Source: Alteraurantiacibacter aquimixticola (GTDB lineage Bacteria > Pseudomonadota > Alphaproteobacteria > Sphingomonadales > Sphingomonadaceae). From it: a DNA stretch of 64,000 nucleotides. The stretch is from positions 685,280 through 749,279 of the forward strand of contig NZ_SSHH01000001.1 in NCBI RefSeq assembly GCF_004965515.1, read 5' to 3'. How positions within the stretch are numbered: position 1 is the first letter of the stretch; each line of letters begins with the position of its first letter. Shown here piece by piece: positions 1-8,151 of the stretch. A program made the translations under genes and the position numbers. The notes under the pieces were generated by a model. That model searched no databases. It worked only from the letters and a program-made list of their open reading frames with translations, and was not told where the DNA came from.

Positions 1-143
1 TTGGCGGAATCGCACTCATAGGCACTTGATCCGCCGGAAGTCGCAGGCGGGAGGGGCGAAATGTCGGGAGATTTTACACTAGCGGGAGCAGTTAACGTTT
101 CGCCAACCATCGTCTCCCGCACAAATCCGCGATTGCGCAAAAC

Positions 144-159
144 TGGCACGGGGCATGCA
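144..159 (+). promoter_or_regulatory. Sigma-54-like promoter without an obvious gene
   Basis: TGGCACG-GGGC-ATGCA matches the -24/-12 consensus TGGCACG-N4-TTGCW except for one base. The invariant GG (145-146) and GC (157-158) are separated by the required 10 bases. It points rightwards into DNA without a recognisable gene. It could be chance or drive a small RNA. No activator site was identified. Confidence 0.4.
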
Positions 160-497
160 ATGTAATTGGCGTAAGAAGTTCTTCGAACGAGGCGGGGCCT
201 ACCCCTAGATTGAAGTCTAGATCCCCGAAGTCTCCAGGCTCCGCCTCCCCGAAGAACCTTTCCCCGAAAATCGCGACGATGATCAGCGGCGGCCGCTCCA
301 GGGCGGTTCGCTGCGGACGCGCGTTCGCGCTAGCGAACCTGCAGCCCGTCACAGGGCTTGGCGGAGAATTGAGGGCCGGTTCTCGGTCGCGGCAGCCAAA
401 GGCCGACCGGCCGCCCCCTTCTGCTGGCTGCTTGCAGCAGCCGCTCAGGATAAACTTCGGCGCCCCGCAGCGAAGCGAAGGGAATAGCGCCGGGGAT

Positions 498-615
498 GCC
501 AGCCCGGATGGGCTGGCGTAACCGACAGAATGCGAAGCCATAGGCCAAACGGCCGCCCGCAGCGGGGCAGCTTTGCTGCCCGTCTAGCGAGGACGAAGGC
601 GCGGATGCGCCTTCG
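498..615. repeat. Cluster of three perfect short hairpins
   Basis: Three perfect inverted repeats follow one another: 498-505/510-517 (8 bp, loop GGAT), 565-571/575-581 (7 bp, loop TTT) and 594-602/607-615 (9 bp, loop GGAT). Two share the same loop. The last lies 6 bases beyond the grxD stop codon and could stabilise or end the grxD message, although no T-run follows. They resemble REP-type elements but I cannot assign a family. Confidence 0.5.
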
Positions 616-621
616 AAACAA

Positions 622-951
622 TCAAGACGCCTTGGCGACCTGCTTTTCCTCGAGCAGCTGCTGCAGCTCGCCGGCCTCGTACATTTCCATCATGATGTCG
701 CTGCCGCCCAGGAACTCGCCCTTGACGTAAAGCTGGGGGATGGTCGGCCAGTCGGAGAAGCTTTTGATCCCCTGGCGCACTTCCATGTCCTGCAGCACGT
801 CCACGCTTTCGAAAGCGACGTTGCAATGGTCGAGGATGGCCACGGCGCGGCTGGAGAAGCCGCATTGCGGGAACAGCGGCGTGCCCTTCATGAAGAGCAC
901 GACATCGCTATCGTTCACGATCTTGGAAATACGTTCGTTGACGTCAGACAT
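622..951 (-). CDS. grxD: Monothiol glutaredoxin, Grx4/GrxD type
   Basis: This monothiol glutaredoxin of about 109 residues has the signature CGFS with the active cysteine at about residue 30. The family binds a glutathione-ligated 2Fe-2S cluster in the cytoplasm and carries clusters to client proteins, usually with a BolA partner. The downstream WPTIPQLYV segment and the GGSDI glutathione-binding segment are both present. The start at 951 is preferred to the ATG three codons upstream because it gives the usual MSDVNERI beginning. bolA lies 32 bases upstream on the same strand, so the two partners are probably co-transcribed. Identification is very secure. Confidence 0.95.
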   Translation of the reverse strand: MSDVNERISKIVNDSDVVLFMKGTPLFPQCGFSSRAVAILDHCNVAFESVDVLQDMEVRQGIKSFSDWPTIPQLYVKGEFLGGSDIMMEMYEAGELQQLLEEKQVAKAS

Positions 952-983
952 GGGTCCCACCAGTCGTTGTAAGTTACGATCCC

Positions 984-1217
984 TCAGTTGGGGACGGCGG
1001 TGCTCAGTTGCAAGGCGTGGAGTTCGCCGCCCATCCGGCCGCCGAGCGCCTCATAGACCATCTTGTGCTGCACAACGCGCAGCTTGCCGGCGAAGGAGGC
1101 GGAGGTGACGGTGGCGCGATAATGGTCGCCATCGTCCACCAGCGCTTCGATTTCGACAACGGCATCGGGGATCGCCGCCTTGATCAAGGCCTCGATATCC
1201 GCAGCAGGCATGGGCAT
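984..1217 (-). CDS. bolA: BolA family protein
   Basis: A short BolA protein (77 residues) with the typical VEIEALVDDGDHYRATVTS strand region followed by the KLRVVQHKMVYEAL helix that supplies the conserved histidine. BolA proteins pair with monothiol glutaredoxins around a shared 2Fe-2S cluster. The open frame continues upstream to 1307, but that part overlaps the preceding gene and gives a basic tail foreign to the family, so ATG at 1217 (or 1211) is chosen. It sits 5 bases after the zeta-inhibitor gene and 32 bases before grxD, which fits one message and a shared job in Fe-S or redox signalling. Confidence 0.93.
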   Translation of the reverse strand: MPMPAADIEALIKAAIPDAVVEIEALVDDGDHYRATVTSASFAGKLRVVQHKMVYEALGGRMGGELHALQLSTAVPN

Positions 1218-1222
1218 GAGAC

Positions 1223-1546
1223 TTAGGACTCGCTCATCAGCTGGCGCTTGGCCTCGACGGCCTTTTCTTCCAGCGTAGTGCGCACGGTGGCTTCGTCCAC
1301 GTCGCACCCTGCGGAGGTGAGGTCGCCCAGCACCTTGCGGATCACGTCCTCATCGCCCGCTTCCTCGAAATCGGCCTGCACGACCGCCTTCTTGTAGGCT
1401 TCGGTTTCCTCGGGCGTCAGCTCCATCAGGCCTGCGGCCCATTCGCCCAGCAGGCGGTTGCGGCGGGCAGCGACGCGGAAGGCGGTCTGCTCGTCCATTG
1501 CGAACTTGGCTTCTTCGCCGCGTTCGCGGTCCTTGAAATCGGTCAT
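1223..1546 (-). CDS. F1F0-ATPase inhibitor zeta subunit family (DUF1476)
   Basis: A 107-residue protein beginning MTDFKDRERGEEAKFAMDEQ, the hallmark of DUF1476. A member of this family in Paracoccus denitrificans is the zeta subunit, which blocks ATP hydrolysis by the F1 motor through its N-terminal helix. Many alphaproteobacterial members bind F1 weakly or have an unknown role, so function by family alone is uncertain. It lies between leuD (45 bases upstream) and bolA (5 bases downstream), a placement more suggestive of a housekeeping or redox link than of the ATP synthase operon. Confidence 0.85.
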   Translation of the reverse strand: MTDFKDRERGEEAKFAMDEQTAFRVAARRNRLLGEWAAGLMELTPEETEAYKKAVVQADFEEAGDEDVIRKVLGDLTSAGCDVDEATVRTTLEEKAVEAKRQLMSES

Positions 1547-1591
1547 GGCGTGTCCCTCTATCCGGATAATCTTGAAATAGGTCTTGGCCGC

Positions 1592-2194
1592 TCAGGCGGC
1601 AAGGCCGGTGCCCTTGGCGAGCCAGGGCTGGTCGGCCTGCTGGCGTGCCTCATAGGCGTCGATTGCGTCATTGCTTTGCAGCGTCAGGCCCACTTCGTCG
1701 AGCCCTTCGGTCAGGCAATGCTTGCGGAAGGGATCGATCTCGAAAGACCAGCGGTCCTGGAAGGGCGTCGTCACGGTCTGCGCTTCGAGGTCGATGGTGA
1801 TCGGATCGGTTTCCGCCACTTCCATCAGCCGGTCGATCGCTTCCTGCGGCAGGGCGACGGTCAGGATGCCGTTCTTGAAGGCATTGCCGGAGAAGATGTC
1901 GGAGAAGCTCGGCGCGATCACCGCCTTGACGCCCATGTCCAGCAGCGCCCAGGCGGCGTGTTCGCGGCTGGACCCGCAGCCGAAATTGTCACCGGCAACG
2001 ATAATCGGGGAGCCCGCATGCTTCGGATCGTCGAAGACGTTGTCGGGATTCTTGCGCAGAGCCTCGAAAGCACCCTTGCCAAGACCTTCGCGCGTCACCG
2101 TCTTCAGGAAGTGCGCGGGGATGATGATGTCGGTGTCGACATTCTTCATGCCGAAAGGATAGGCGCGCCCTTCAACCGTGCTGACCTTGTCCAT
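1592..2194 (-). CDS. leuD: 3-isopropylmalate dehydratase small subunit
   Basis: LeuD (200 residues) forms the swivel domain that pairs with LeuC to isomerise 2-isopropylmalate to 3-isopropylmalate in leucine synthesis. Family landmarks are the opening [20 protein letters not shown], the [13 protein letters not shown] loop that contacts substrate, and [12 protein letters not shown]. The chosen ATG at 2194 overlaps the stop of the preceding small gene as TGATG; an in-frame TTG lies one codon upstream. leuC is further upstream in the same run, separated by a DNA glycosylase and a small membrane protein, so the two subunits are probably made from one message. Confidence 0.96.
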   Translation of the reverse strand: MDKVSTVEGRAYPFGMKNVDTDIIIPAHFLKTVTREGLGKGAFEALRKNPDNVFDDPKHAGSPIIVAGDNFGCGSSREHAAWALLDMGVKAVIAPSFSDIFSGNAFKNGILTVALPQEAIDRLMEVAETDPITIDLEAQTVTTPFQDRWSFEIDPFRKHCLTEGLDEVGLTLQSNDAIDAYEARQQADQPWLAKGTGLAA

Positions 2195-2349
2195 CAATCG
2201 GTTTCCGGCGCTTCGCCAGAGGGGATGGGAGGCAGCTGCGTCGGCTCGTTCTTCTTCTTGCGCTTGGTCGCATAGAGAAGCGCCGCGGCAACGGCAGCGG
2301 AACCGATGGCGGCACCGGCAGCAATCAGCTTTTTCGTATCGTCGGTCAT
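2194..2349 (-). CDS. Small single-span membrane protein
   Basis: A 51-residue protein with a short polar N-terminus (MTDDTKK), one Ala-rich membrane helix of about 18 residues, then a KRKKK stop-transfer cluster and a proline-rich acidic tail. This predicts an inner-membrane anchor with the tail in the cytoplasm. No family is recognised. The stop overlaps the leuD start by one base (TGATG), suggesting translational coupling. The frame is open further upstream, but the ATG at 2349 gives a sensible membrane protein. Its place between the glycosylase and leuD is probably operon hitch-hiking, not leucine synthesis. Confidence 0.6.
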   Translation of the reverse strand: MTDDTKKLIAAGAAIGSAAVAAALLYATKRKKKNEPTQLPPIPSGEAPETD

Positions 2350-2394
2350 GTAATCCTCAATGGGCGCGGGGGGGCTGCAAGGCAAGATGCAAGG

Positions 2395-2901
2395 CTAGAT
2401 GAATTTGCGCAATTCCAGCCATTGCCGCTCCTTTTCCGCCAGCGGCACGGCAGCATTGGCCGGGCTGGAGGAAGGGAGGGTGACGAGGCTGTAGCGTTCG
2501 TGATCGACCTGTCCGGTGCCGATCCGCGCCGATGTCTTGCCGTTGAAGGCGACCGCGCGCAGAGCGGGCAGCGTGTCGCACAGAGCGTTCAGGTCCCTTG
2601 GCACGGCATCGCGAATATCCGCATCGAGACTGCCCTTGCGCCGGGCGCTGGCCACCGTGTCCCACAGACCGATTCCTCCGGAAAGCAGGGCGGCGAGGCG
2701 CGCGTCGTAATCGAGCGATTCCAGGTCCTGCCCGATCACCTGCCCGGCCAGGTGCCAGAACCGGTTGCGCGGATGGGCGTAGTAGCGGCCTGCCGCCAGC
2801 GAGCTTACGCCGGGAAGGCTGCCGAGGACCAGGACGCGCGTGTCGGCACCGACGACCGGCTCCAGCGGCGAATGCAGCAGCTCAGGCGAGGGTGCGGACA
2901 T
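2395..2901 (-). CDS. Hypoxanthine-DNA glycosylase (UDG family 6 type)
   Basis: A 168-residue member of the uracil-DNA glycosylase superfamily. It shows [12 protein letters not shown] (residues 24-35) and [10 protein letters not shown] (40-49), the pattern of the family-6 hypoxanthine/deoxyinosine glycosylases, plus a C-terminal LPSSSPAN segment at the position of the DNA-intercalation loop. The predicted job is base-excision repair of deaminated adenine. The ATG lies 20 bases inside the 3' end of leuC, so it is translationally linked to leuC. The exact base specificity cannot be settled from sequence, because related enzymes act on uracil. Confidence 0.85.
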   Translation of the reverse strand: MSAPSPELLHSPLEPVVGADTRVLVLGSLPGVSSLAAGRYYAHPRNRFWHLAGQVIGQDLESLDYDARLAALLSGGIGLWDTVASARRKGSLDADIRDAVPRDLNALCDTLPALRAVAFNGKTSARIGTGQVDHERYSLVTLPSSSPANAAVPLAEKERQWLELRKFI

Positions 2902-4312
2902 CGGTCAGCTTGCCGGTCACCGCCGCAGCGGCGGCCATGGCGGGGCTGACGAGATGGGTGCGCGCGCCCGGACCCTGGCGGCCGACGAAATTGCGGTTGC
3001 TGGTGGAGGCGGAGCGCTCACCCGCGGGCACCTTGTCCGGATTCATGCCGAGGCAGGCCGAACAGCCCGGCTCGCGCCATTCGAGGCCGGCGTCGGTGAA
3101 GACCTTGTCCAGCCCCTCTTCCTCGGCCTGCATCTTCACCAGGCCCGAGCCGGGGACGATGATGCCCCACTTGATGTTGGGGTGCTTCTTGCGGCCCTTC
3201 AGCACTTCGGCCGCGGCGCGCAGATCCTCGATGCGGCTGTTGGTGCAACTGCCGATGAAGATGTTCTGCACCTCGATCTCGTCCATGCGTTGGCCGGGGG
3301 TCAGGCCCATATAATCGAGGCTCGCCTGCGCGGCGCGCTGTTTGGAAGCATCGGCAAAGCTCTGCGGATCGGGCACCACGCCGCCGATCGCCACCGTGTC
3401 TTCCGGGCTGGTGCCCCATGTGACGGTGGGTTCCACATCGGCGGCATTGATCACCACCGACTTGTCGAAACTCGCGCCTTCGTCGGTGTGGAGTGTCTTC
3501 CAATAGGTGACGGCCTTGTCCCAATCCTCGCCCTTGGGCGCATAGGGGCGGCCCTTGATATAGGCGAAGGTGGTGTCGTCCGGGGCAATCAGGCCGGCGC
3601 GGGCGCCGCCCTCGATGCTCATATTGCAGACGGTCAGGCGGCCTTCGACGCTCATCTCCTCGAACACACGCCCACGATATTCGATCACATGGCCGGTGCC
3701 GCCGGCAGTGCCGATGGTGCCGATGATATGCATGATCAGGTCCTTGGCGGTGACGCCGGGGCCGAGATCACCCTCAACGCGCACTTCCATGGTCTTCGAC
3801 TTGCGCAATTGCAGCGTCTGCGTGGCGAGCACATGCTCGACCTCGCTCGTGCCGATACCGAAGGCGAGCGCGCCCACGCCGCCATGGCAGGCGGTGTGGC
3901 TGTCGCCGCAGACGATGGTCGTGCCGGGCAGGGAGAAGCCCTGTTCCGGGCCCACGACATGGACGATGCCCTGCTGCGCGGCGGTGGCGCCGAAATACTT
4001 CACGCCGAATTCGGGTGCATTGCGCTCCAGCGCTTGGAGCTGGTTGCGGCTTTCCGGATCGGCGATCGGCACGCGCTTGCCAGCTTCATCGACACGTGCC
4101 GTGGTGGGCAAATTGTGGTCGGGAACCGCCAGCGTCAGCTCAGGCCGGCGCACCTTGCGGCCGGTCATGCGCAGGGCCTCGAAGGCCTGCGGACTGGTGA
4201 CTTCGTGCACCAGATGGCGGTCGATAAAGATCAGGCAGGTGCCGTCATCGCGTTGCTCGATGACATGGGCATCCCAGATTTTCTCGTACAGTGTGCGTGG
4301 CGTATTCGACAT
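2882..4312 (-). CDS. leuC: 3-isopropylmalate dehydratase large subunit
   Basis: LeuC (476 residues), the 4Fe-4S catalytic subunit of isopropylmalate isomerase in leucine synthesis. The three cluster ligands appear as Cys356 (GSCTNSR) and Cys417/Cys420 ([10 protein letters not shown]). The [11 protein letters not shown] and EYRGR segments are also typical, and the length is normal. It is the first gene of a leftward run that also includes leuD, a glycosylase and bolA-grxD. The 127-base gap to the divergent thioesterase gene should carry its promoter; no leader-peptide attenuator with leucine codons is evident there. Confidence 0.97.
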   Translation of the reverse strand: MSNTPRTLYEKIWDAHVIEQRDDGTCLIFIDRHLVHEVTSPQAFEALRMTGRKVRRPELTLAVPDHNLPTTARVDEAGKRVPIADPESRNQLQALERNAPEFGVKYFGATAAQQGIVHVVGPEQGFSLPGTTIVCGDSHTACHGGVGALAFGIGTSEVEHVLATQTLQLRKSKTMEVRVEGDLGPGVTAKDLIMHIIGTIGTAGGTGHVIEYRGRVFEEMSVEGRLTVCNMSIEGGARAGLIAPDDTTFAYIKGRPYAPKGEDWDKAVTYWKTLHTDEGASFDKSVVINAADVEPTVTWGTSPEDTVAIGGVVPDPQSFADASKQRAAQASLDYMGLTPGQRMDEIEVQNIFIGSCTNSRIEDLRAAAEVLKGRKKHPNIKWGIIVPGSGLVKMQAEEEGLDKVFTDAGLEWREPGCSACLGMNPDKVPAGERSASTSNRNFVGRQGPGARTHLVSPAMAAAAAVTGKLTDVRTLA

Positions 4313-4439
4313 GATGCGGTCCCGTTAGCGCCAGTGACATGGCGGGGGCAAGCAGTCAGGGGACATAGGAATTCTTTTCGCGCACAAAAGCTCTCGCAAT
4401 TGCCTTGGAAAATTAACACATCCACGCTAACTGACAGGA

Positions 4440-4868
4440 ATGTCAACGAACCGCCACGCGATTCCGATCACCATCCAGCCCGAAGATATCGACTTCATGG
4501 GCCATGTGAACAATTCGCGCTATCTCAACTGGGTGCAGGACGTGGTGCTTGGCCACTGGCAGGCTGTCGCTCCGCCCGATGCGGTGGCAGCGCATCTGTG
4601 GGTCGCGCTGAAGCATGAGATTACCTATCGCCGGCCGGCTTTCCTCAAGGATACGGACGTGGTGGCCAACACCGTGCTGGAAAAGATCGCCGGTGCGCGC
4701 GCTTTCTACAACACCGTGATCCAGCGCGGCGAGGAAGTGCTGGCCGAAGTGCAAAGCATGTGGTGCTGCATCGACAGCGAAAGCATGCGTCCGGTCCGCG
4801 TGAGCCGCGATATTGCCGAGACCTATTTCGGCCTGCCGCGCAAGCAGGAACGCCATACGGACGATTGA
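4440..4868 (+). CDS. Acyl-CoA thioesterase, hotdog fold (YbgC/FcbC type)
   Basis: A 142-residue single-hotdog protein. It carries DIDFMGHVNNSRYLNW near the N-terminus, the DxxxxGHVNNxxY active-site pattern of the 4-hydroxybenzoyl-CoA/YbgC thioesterase family with the catalytic Asp. The central EITYRRPAFLKDTDVV strand also fits. Such enzymes hydrolyse acyl-CoA thioesters in the cytoplasm; chain-length or aromatic preference cannot be read here. It starts a rightward pair with crtZ 32 bases downstream. No direct link to carotenoid synthesis is known to me, so co-transcription may be coincidental. Confidence 0.85.
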   Translation: MSTNRHAIPITIQPEDIDFMGHVNNSRYLNWVQDVVLGHWQAVAPPDAVAAHLWVALKHEITYRRPAFLKDTDVVANTVLEKIAGARAFYNTVIQRGEEVLAEVQSMWCCIDSESMRPVRVSRDIAETYFGLPRKQERHTDD

Positions 4869-4900
4869 CTTGCTTTGCGTCCCGCTGCGCACGGGACTAT

Positions 4901-5431
4901 ATGGCGCACATGCCCGATTTCCTTGCCCCCCTGCTGATCGTCCTTGCCAGCGTGCTGGCGATGGAATGGGTCGCCTGGGCGAGCCACAAATACATCATGC
5001 ATGGCTGGGGCTGGGCCTGGCATCGCGACCATCACGAGCCCCACGACAAGATCCTGGAAAAGAACGATCTTTACGGCGTCGTCGGCGCGGTGATGAGCAT
5101 TTCCATGTTCGCTGTCGGCAGTCCCATGGTGATGGGCGCCAATGCCTGGTGGCCGGGCACGTGGATCGGCCTCGGCATCCTCTTCTACGGCGTGATCTAC
5201 ACGCTCATCCATGACGGGCTGGTGCACCAGCGCTATTTCAAATGGGTGCCGAAGAAGGGTTACGCCAAGCGGCTGGTGCAGGCGCACAAGCTGCATCATG
5301 CGACCATCGGCAAGGAAGGCGGCGTCAGCTTCGGCTTCGTCTTCGCGCGCGATCCGGCGGTGCTGAAGGCAGAGCTGAAAGCCCAGCGCGAGGCGGGGAT
5401 TGCGGTGGTTCGCGAGAGTGCCGGCGCCTGA
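4901..5431 (+). CDS. crtZ: Beta-carotene 3-hydroxylase
   Basis: An integral-membrane, non-haem di-iron hydroxylase of about 176 residues that adds the 3-hydroxyl groups turning beta-carotene into zeaxanthin. All histidine boxes are visible: His29/34, His41/44/45/48 (HRDHHEPH), His104/109 (HDGLVH) and His129/132/133 (HKLHH). Hydrophobic segments surround them. ATG at 4901 or 4910 could be the start; neither has a strong ribosome binding site. No other carotenoid gene is in the window, so crtZ stands apart from any crt cluster, as is common in marine sphingomonads. The gene converges on the DUF3422 gene with a 3-base gap. Confidence 0.95.
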   Translation: MAHMPDFLAPLLIVLASVLAMEWVAWASHKYIMHGWGWAWHRDHHEPHDKILEKNDLYGVVGAVMSISMFAVGSPMVMGANAWWPGTWIGLGILFYGVIYTLIHDGLVHQRYFKWVPKKGYAKRLVQAHKLHHATIGKEGGVSFGFVFARDPAVLKAELKAQREAGIAVVRESAGA

Positions 5432-5434
5432 GCG

Positions 5435-6670
5435 CTAGCTCTCCCCCAGTACCCGCGTCTTCACCACCCGCAGCGCCAGCCACACGCCCAGAACCACCGG
5501 CACCACCAGCACAGCCATCACAAGCTCGGGATCGAGGCCGGGCCACGAATGGCTCATGCCCTTCAGCACATAGCCGACGAGGCCGATCAGGTAGTAGCTG
5601 AGCGCCACGACCGAGAGGCCCTCGACCAGCTGCTGCAAGCGCAATTGCAGGCTGGAGGAGCGCTCCATCGAGCGCAGCAGCCGCGCGTTCTGGTTCTCGA
5701 TCCGCGTGTTGATCCGCGCGCGCAGCAGGCTGGCGAGGCGGCTGGCGCGTTCCGACAATTGCTCCTCGCGTGCGGTCACCGCTGCGCAGGTGCGCACTGC
5801 GGGCTGGAAGCGGCGCTGGGTGAAATTGGCAAGCGAGGCATAACCTTCGAGCGGCGTCACATGCAGCTGCTCCAGCCGCTCTCGCACCAACGCGGCATAG
5901 GCGCGCGTCGCGCTCATGCGATAGCCGATGGCGGTGGCGATCGCCGTCAATTCGAGCGAGAGGCGCGAAAGCTCCTCCATCAGCTCGTCGTCGCGCTCCT
6001 CGGCCCCGGCTACGCGGGTCGAGAGGGTGGCTAACTGCTGTTCAGCGGCGTCTAGCCGGGGCCAGGCCTCCTGCGCGACGGGCAGGCCGAGCAGTGCCTT
6101 GTTGCGGTAATTGCCCAGCTCCTGAACACGCTGAACCGCGCGGGTGAAATCGCGCTGGTCGAGGCCGTTGGCGGCGGCGACCACGTGGCCGAACCCGTCC
6201 TCCTTCAGGCGGAAGTCGGCCCAGAGCCGCGCCTTGCCTGCGAAATGGCAGGAGATCGTCTCGCCCGGCTCGAACTGCATGGAGGGCAGCAGCTTCTGCG
6301 CCGCTGTGTCCTTCGCCACGACGTGGATTTGCGTCGCCCTCAGGATTGCGCCGGGCATGTCCAGAACGCGCTTGTAGGCCGCTTCCAGCTCGGGACTGGT
6401 GGGCGGGGAGAACAGCGCCATGCTGCTCCCCTCGCTATGGCGTTCCCAGACGCAGGAAATGCCGTGCGCGACTTCGCCCGAGCGATGGGCGGGACGGTGG
6501 CTGCCGCCCTGGGCTCCGAACAATCCGTCGAGGAAGGCGTATTCCGCCTCGCGCTCATCCTCGTCGACGATGAGCAGCCACTGTGTGATGAGCGAGGGGA
6601 CGGCGAGGACCGGCCAGCGCCGCAAGTGCATTTCGGCCACCACCTGGCGCCGCAATTCATGTTCGCGCAT
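5435..6670 (-). CDS. DUF3422 membrane-anchored protein
   Basis: A 411-residue protein of the DUF3422 family. The N-terminal two thirds is soluble and helix-rich, with the family-like segments MREHELRRQVVAEMHLRR and WERHSEGSSMALF, then a predicted coiled coil (about 205-330). Near the C-terminus are two membrane helices, around 345-365 and 383-402. No enzymatic motif is seen and the family has no settled function; it is widespread in alphaproteobacteria as a predicted membrane-anchored protein. The next genes on the same strand are YbaN-like and sufE, upstream of it by 59 bases or more. Confidence 0.8.
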   Translation of the reverse strand: MREHELRRQVVAEMHLRRWPVLAVPSLITQWLLIVDEDEREAEYAFLDGLFGAQGGSHRPAHRSGEVAHGISCVWERHSEGSSMALFSPPTSPELEAAYKRVLDMPGAILRATQIHVVAKDTAAQKLLPSMQFEPGETISCHFAGKARLWADFRLKEDGFGHVVAAANGLDQRDFTRAVQRVQELGNYRNKALLGLPVAQEAWPRLDAAEQQLATLSTRVAGAEERDDELMEELSRLSLELTAIATAIGYRMSATRAYAALVRERLEQLHVTPLEGYASLANFTQRRFQPAVRTCAAVTAREEQLSERASRLASLLRARINTRIENQNARLLRSMERSSSLQLRLQQLVEGLSVVALSYYLIGLVGYVLKGMSHSWPGLDPELVMAVLVVPVVLGVWLALRVVKTRVLGES

Positions 6671-6729
6671 CGGGCCTCCTGTCGCGTTGAGCCAGAGCTT
6701 TGCATGCTCCGCCTGCGTGCCTCAAGCAC

Positions 6730-7080
6730 CTATTCCGCGCGGGTCCAGATCCAGCTTCCGGTGACGCTGACAATGCCGAGCACGAGCAGCCACCACGGCC
6801 ATCCGGCGGTGAGCGCGGTGATGAGGACGCCTGCCCCCATGGCGGTAACGGCAGAGATCTTGGCCCGGCGCGAAATCGCCCGCCTCTCGCGCCATTGGAC
6901 CAGCGGCGGTCCCCAGCGCGGGTGATCGAGCAGGCGCTGCTCCCACGCCGGATTGCCGCGCGCAAAGCAGAAGGTGGCCAGCAGCAGGAAGGGTACGGTG
7001 GGCAGGATCGGCAGGAAGGCCCCCACCGCGCCCAAAGCCACGCATGACAGGCCCGCCGCAGACCATAGCGGCCGCTTCAT
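6730..7080 (-). CDS. YbaN family inner-membrane protein (DUF454)
   Basis: A 116-residue protein with the DUF454 pattern: first hydrophobic segment with GAFLPILPTVPFLLLA, then CFARGNPAWEQRLLDHPRWGPPL, then two more hydrophobic helices at the C-terminus. Members are small multi-span inner-membrane proteins of unknown function. The start lies one base from the end of sufE, so the two are almost surely co-transcribed. No catalytic residues can be pointed out. Confidence 0.85.
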   Translation of the reverse strand: MKRPLWSAAGLSCVALGAVGAFLPILPTVPFLLLATFCFARGNPAWEQRLLDHPRWGPPLVQWRERRAISRRAKISAVTAMGAGVLITALTAGWPWWLLVLGIVSVTGSWIWTRAE

Positions 7081-7081
7081 G

Positions 7082-7489
7082 TCAGGCAGTCGCGATCCGC
7101 GCGGCGTGTTCCTTCACCAGCGCGATCATGTTGGGCACTCCCTGCGTGCGGTTGGAGGAGAGCTGGTTCTTGAGGTCGAACGGCTCCAGCGCGGCCGTCA
7201 CGTCCATTGCCGCGACTTCGCTGGCGGGCTTGTCCTGCACGGCGGAAATCACCAGCGCGACAATGCCCTTGGTGATCGCCGCATTGCTGTCCGCCAGGAA
7301 GTGCAGCTGGCCGGCATCGCCGGTGGGATAGACCCAGACCTGCGCAGAGCACCCGCGCACCAGCGTGGCGTCGGTCTTGAGCGGCTGGGGCATGTCCTCC
7401 AGCTCGCGGCCAAGCTCGATCAGCAGGCGATAGCGTTCGTCGCCTTCGAGGAATTCGTATTCTTCAAGGATGTCGTGGAGGGATCGCAA
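7082..7489 (-). CDS. sufE: SufE family sulfur acceptor
   Basis: SufE accepts persulfide sulfur from the cysteine desulfurase SufS and passes it to the SufBCD scaffold for Fe-S assembly in the cytoplasm. The protein is 135 residues, with the conserved acceptor cysteine Cys47 in LVRGCSAQVWV and the terminal VxRTQGVPNM-type segment. The start is a TTG; no ATG is available nearby upstream. A 85-base palindromic repeat ends only 13 bases upstream of this codon, so the native leader may have been displaced. No suf operon is in the window. Confidence 0.93.
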   Translation of the reverse strand: MRSLHDILEEYEFLEGDERYRLLIELGRELEDMPQPLKTDATLVRGCSAQVWVYPTGDAGQLHFLADSNAAITKGIVALVISAVQDKPASEVAAMDVTAALEPFDLKNQLSSNRTQGVPNMIALVKEHAARIATA

Positions 7490-7502
7490 CTGCGTTTCAA
7501 CC

Positions 7503-7587
7503 CGTCATTGCGAGCGGAGCGAAGCAATCCAGGGCCTTGCGCGCTGCCGCCCTGGATTGTTTCGTCGCTGCGCTCCTCGCAATGACG
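7503..7587. repeat. REP-like palindrome, CGTCATTGCGAG family
   Basis: An 85-base imperfect palindrome with outer arms CGTCATTGCGAG and CTCGCAATGACG and inner arms CAATCCAGGG and CCCTGGATTG. This is the intergenic repeat seen widely in alphaproteobacteria, whose translation gives the familiar VIARSAATKQ and FAPLAMT peptides. It lies between sufE and the 80-residue coiled-coil gene, immediately upstream of sufE. Strong cruciform or mRNA hairpin potential is visible, and it may act as a transcript end for the Psp operon. Confidence 0.85.
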
Positions 7588-7623
7588 AACCCTGGGGAAC
7601 AAGGCGCATGTAGCAAGGCGCGA

Positions 7624-7866
7624 TTACAAATCCACCCCGCTGGCAATTGCTTCCAGCTTGCGGATGCGTTCCTTGAGGTCGGCGATCTCGATCCGCGCCG
7701 CGCCTTCACGGGCGCCGCCTTCGATTTCCGGCGCATGACCGCCGCGCATGTCCAGCTCGCGCTCCTTCAGCGCCAGCCAGCCCTGCCAGCCCTTCAGCGT
7801 TGCCATCGCCAGCACCATCAGGCCAAGCAGCGAACAGGCAGCCATCAGAAATTGGTCGCTCATCAT
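7624..7866 (-). CDS. Small membrane/coiled-coil protein, last gene of Psp run
   Basis: An 80-residue protein with one N-terminal membrane helix (about residues 7-26), then a charged coiled coil ending in LKERIRKLEAIASG. This matches the first half of the tail motif of the five upstream proteins (ER-x-LExI) but lacks the later VTD-GY-EI-LRD part, so it looks like a shortened member. The cytoplasmic coiled coil after a membrane anchor is the layout of PspB. It lies 27 bases after the preceding gene. ATG at 7866 or 7863 may be used. No named family beyond PspB resemblance. Confidence 0.65.
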   Translation of the reverse strand: MMSDQFLMAACSLLGLMVLAMATLKGWQGWLALKERELDMRGGHAPEIEGGAREGAARIEIADLKERIRKLEAIASGVDL

Positions 7867-7893
7867 TCCCTTCTTCCCTCGTCTATCCCGGCC

Positions 7894-8151
7894 TTATTCG
7901 TCCCGGAGCCTGTCGATTTCCGAGGACAGGCGCTTGGCCTCCCGGTCATCGGTGGCAATTCTCTCAAGCACTTTGACGCGCTCGCGCAGTTCCTTCACCT
8001 CGCGCTGCAATTCGCTCTCGTCGCGCGGTGGAAAGACGGGATTGCCGTCCTCGTCGCGGGTGACGCCAAGCGTACCGTCATGCCGGTGCGAATAGATCGT
8101 GACGAAGGCCCAAATGGCCACGATCACGACCGCAGCAGTCCAGAAACTCAC
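7894..8151 (-). CDS. PspB-like small membrane protein 5
   Basis: An 85-residue protein: membrane helix at about residues 3-20, a short polar loop, then a coiled coil ending ELRERVKVLERIATDD and SSEIDRLRDE. The tail motif LExIxTD followed by an EIxxLRD end recurs in the neighbouring small genes. The start is a GTG overlapping the upstream stop as GTGA, and no nearby ATG exists, so coupling to the preceding gene is likely. The layout is that of PspB, which binds the Psp membrane complex in other bacteria. Function here is inferred only from context. Confidence 0.7.
   Translation of the reverse strand: MSFWTAAVVIVAIWAFVTIYSHRHDGTLGVTRDEDGNPVFPPRDESELQREVKELRERVKVLERIATDDREAKRLSSEIDRLRDE

Larger units (their letters stand above)
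1..621. other. Non-coding, hairpin-rich intergenic region
   Basis: No convincing gene is seen. Open frames on both strands are short, lack ribosome binding sites and give low-complexity Arg/Ala/Pro/Gly-rich peptides with no family resemblance. The stretch holds a sigma-54-like promoter at 144-159 (+) and several perfect short inverted repeats, mostly at 498-615. The left edge is cut, so the end of a neighbouring gene could lie in the first bases. Confidence 0.5.

Noticed and set aside
92-541. 149-codon minus-strand frame at the left edge
   Set aside because: No family likeness, no ribosome binding site, and it covers hairpins and a promoter-like site.
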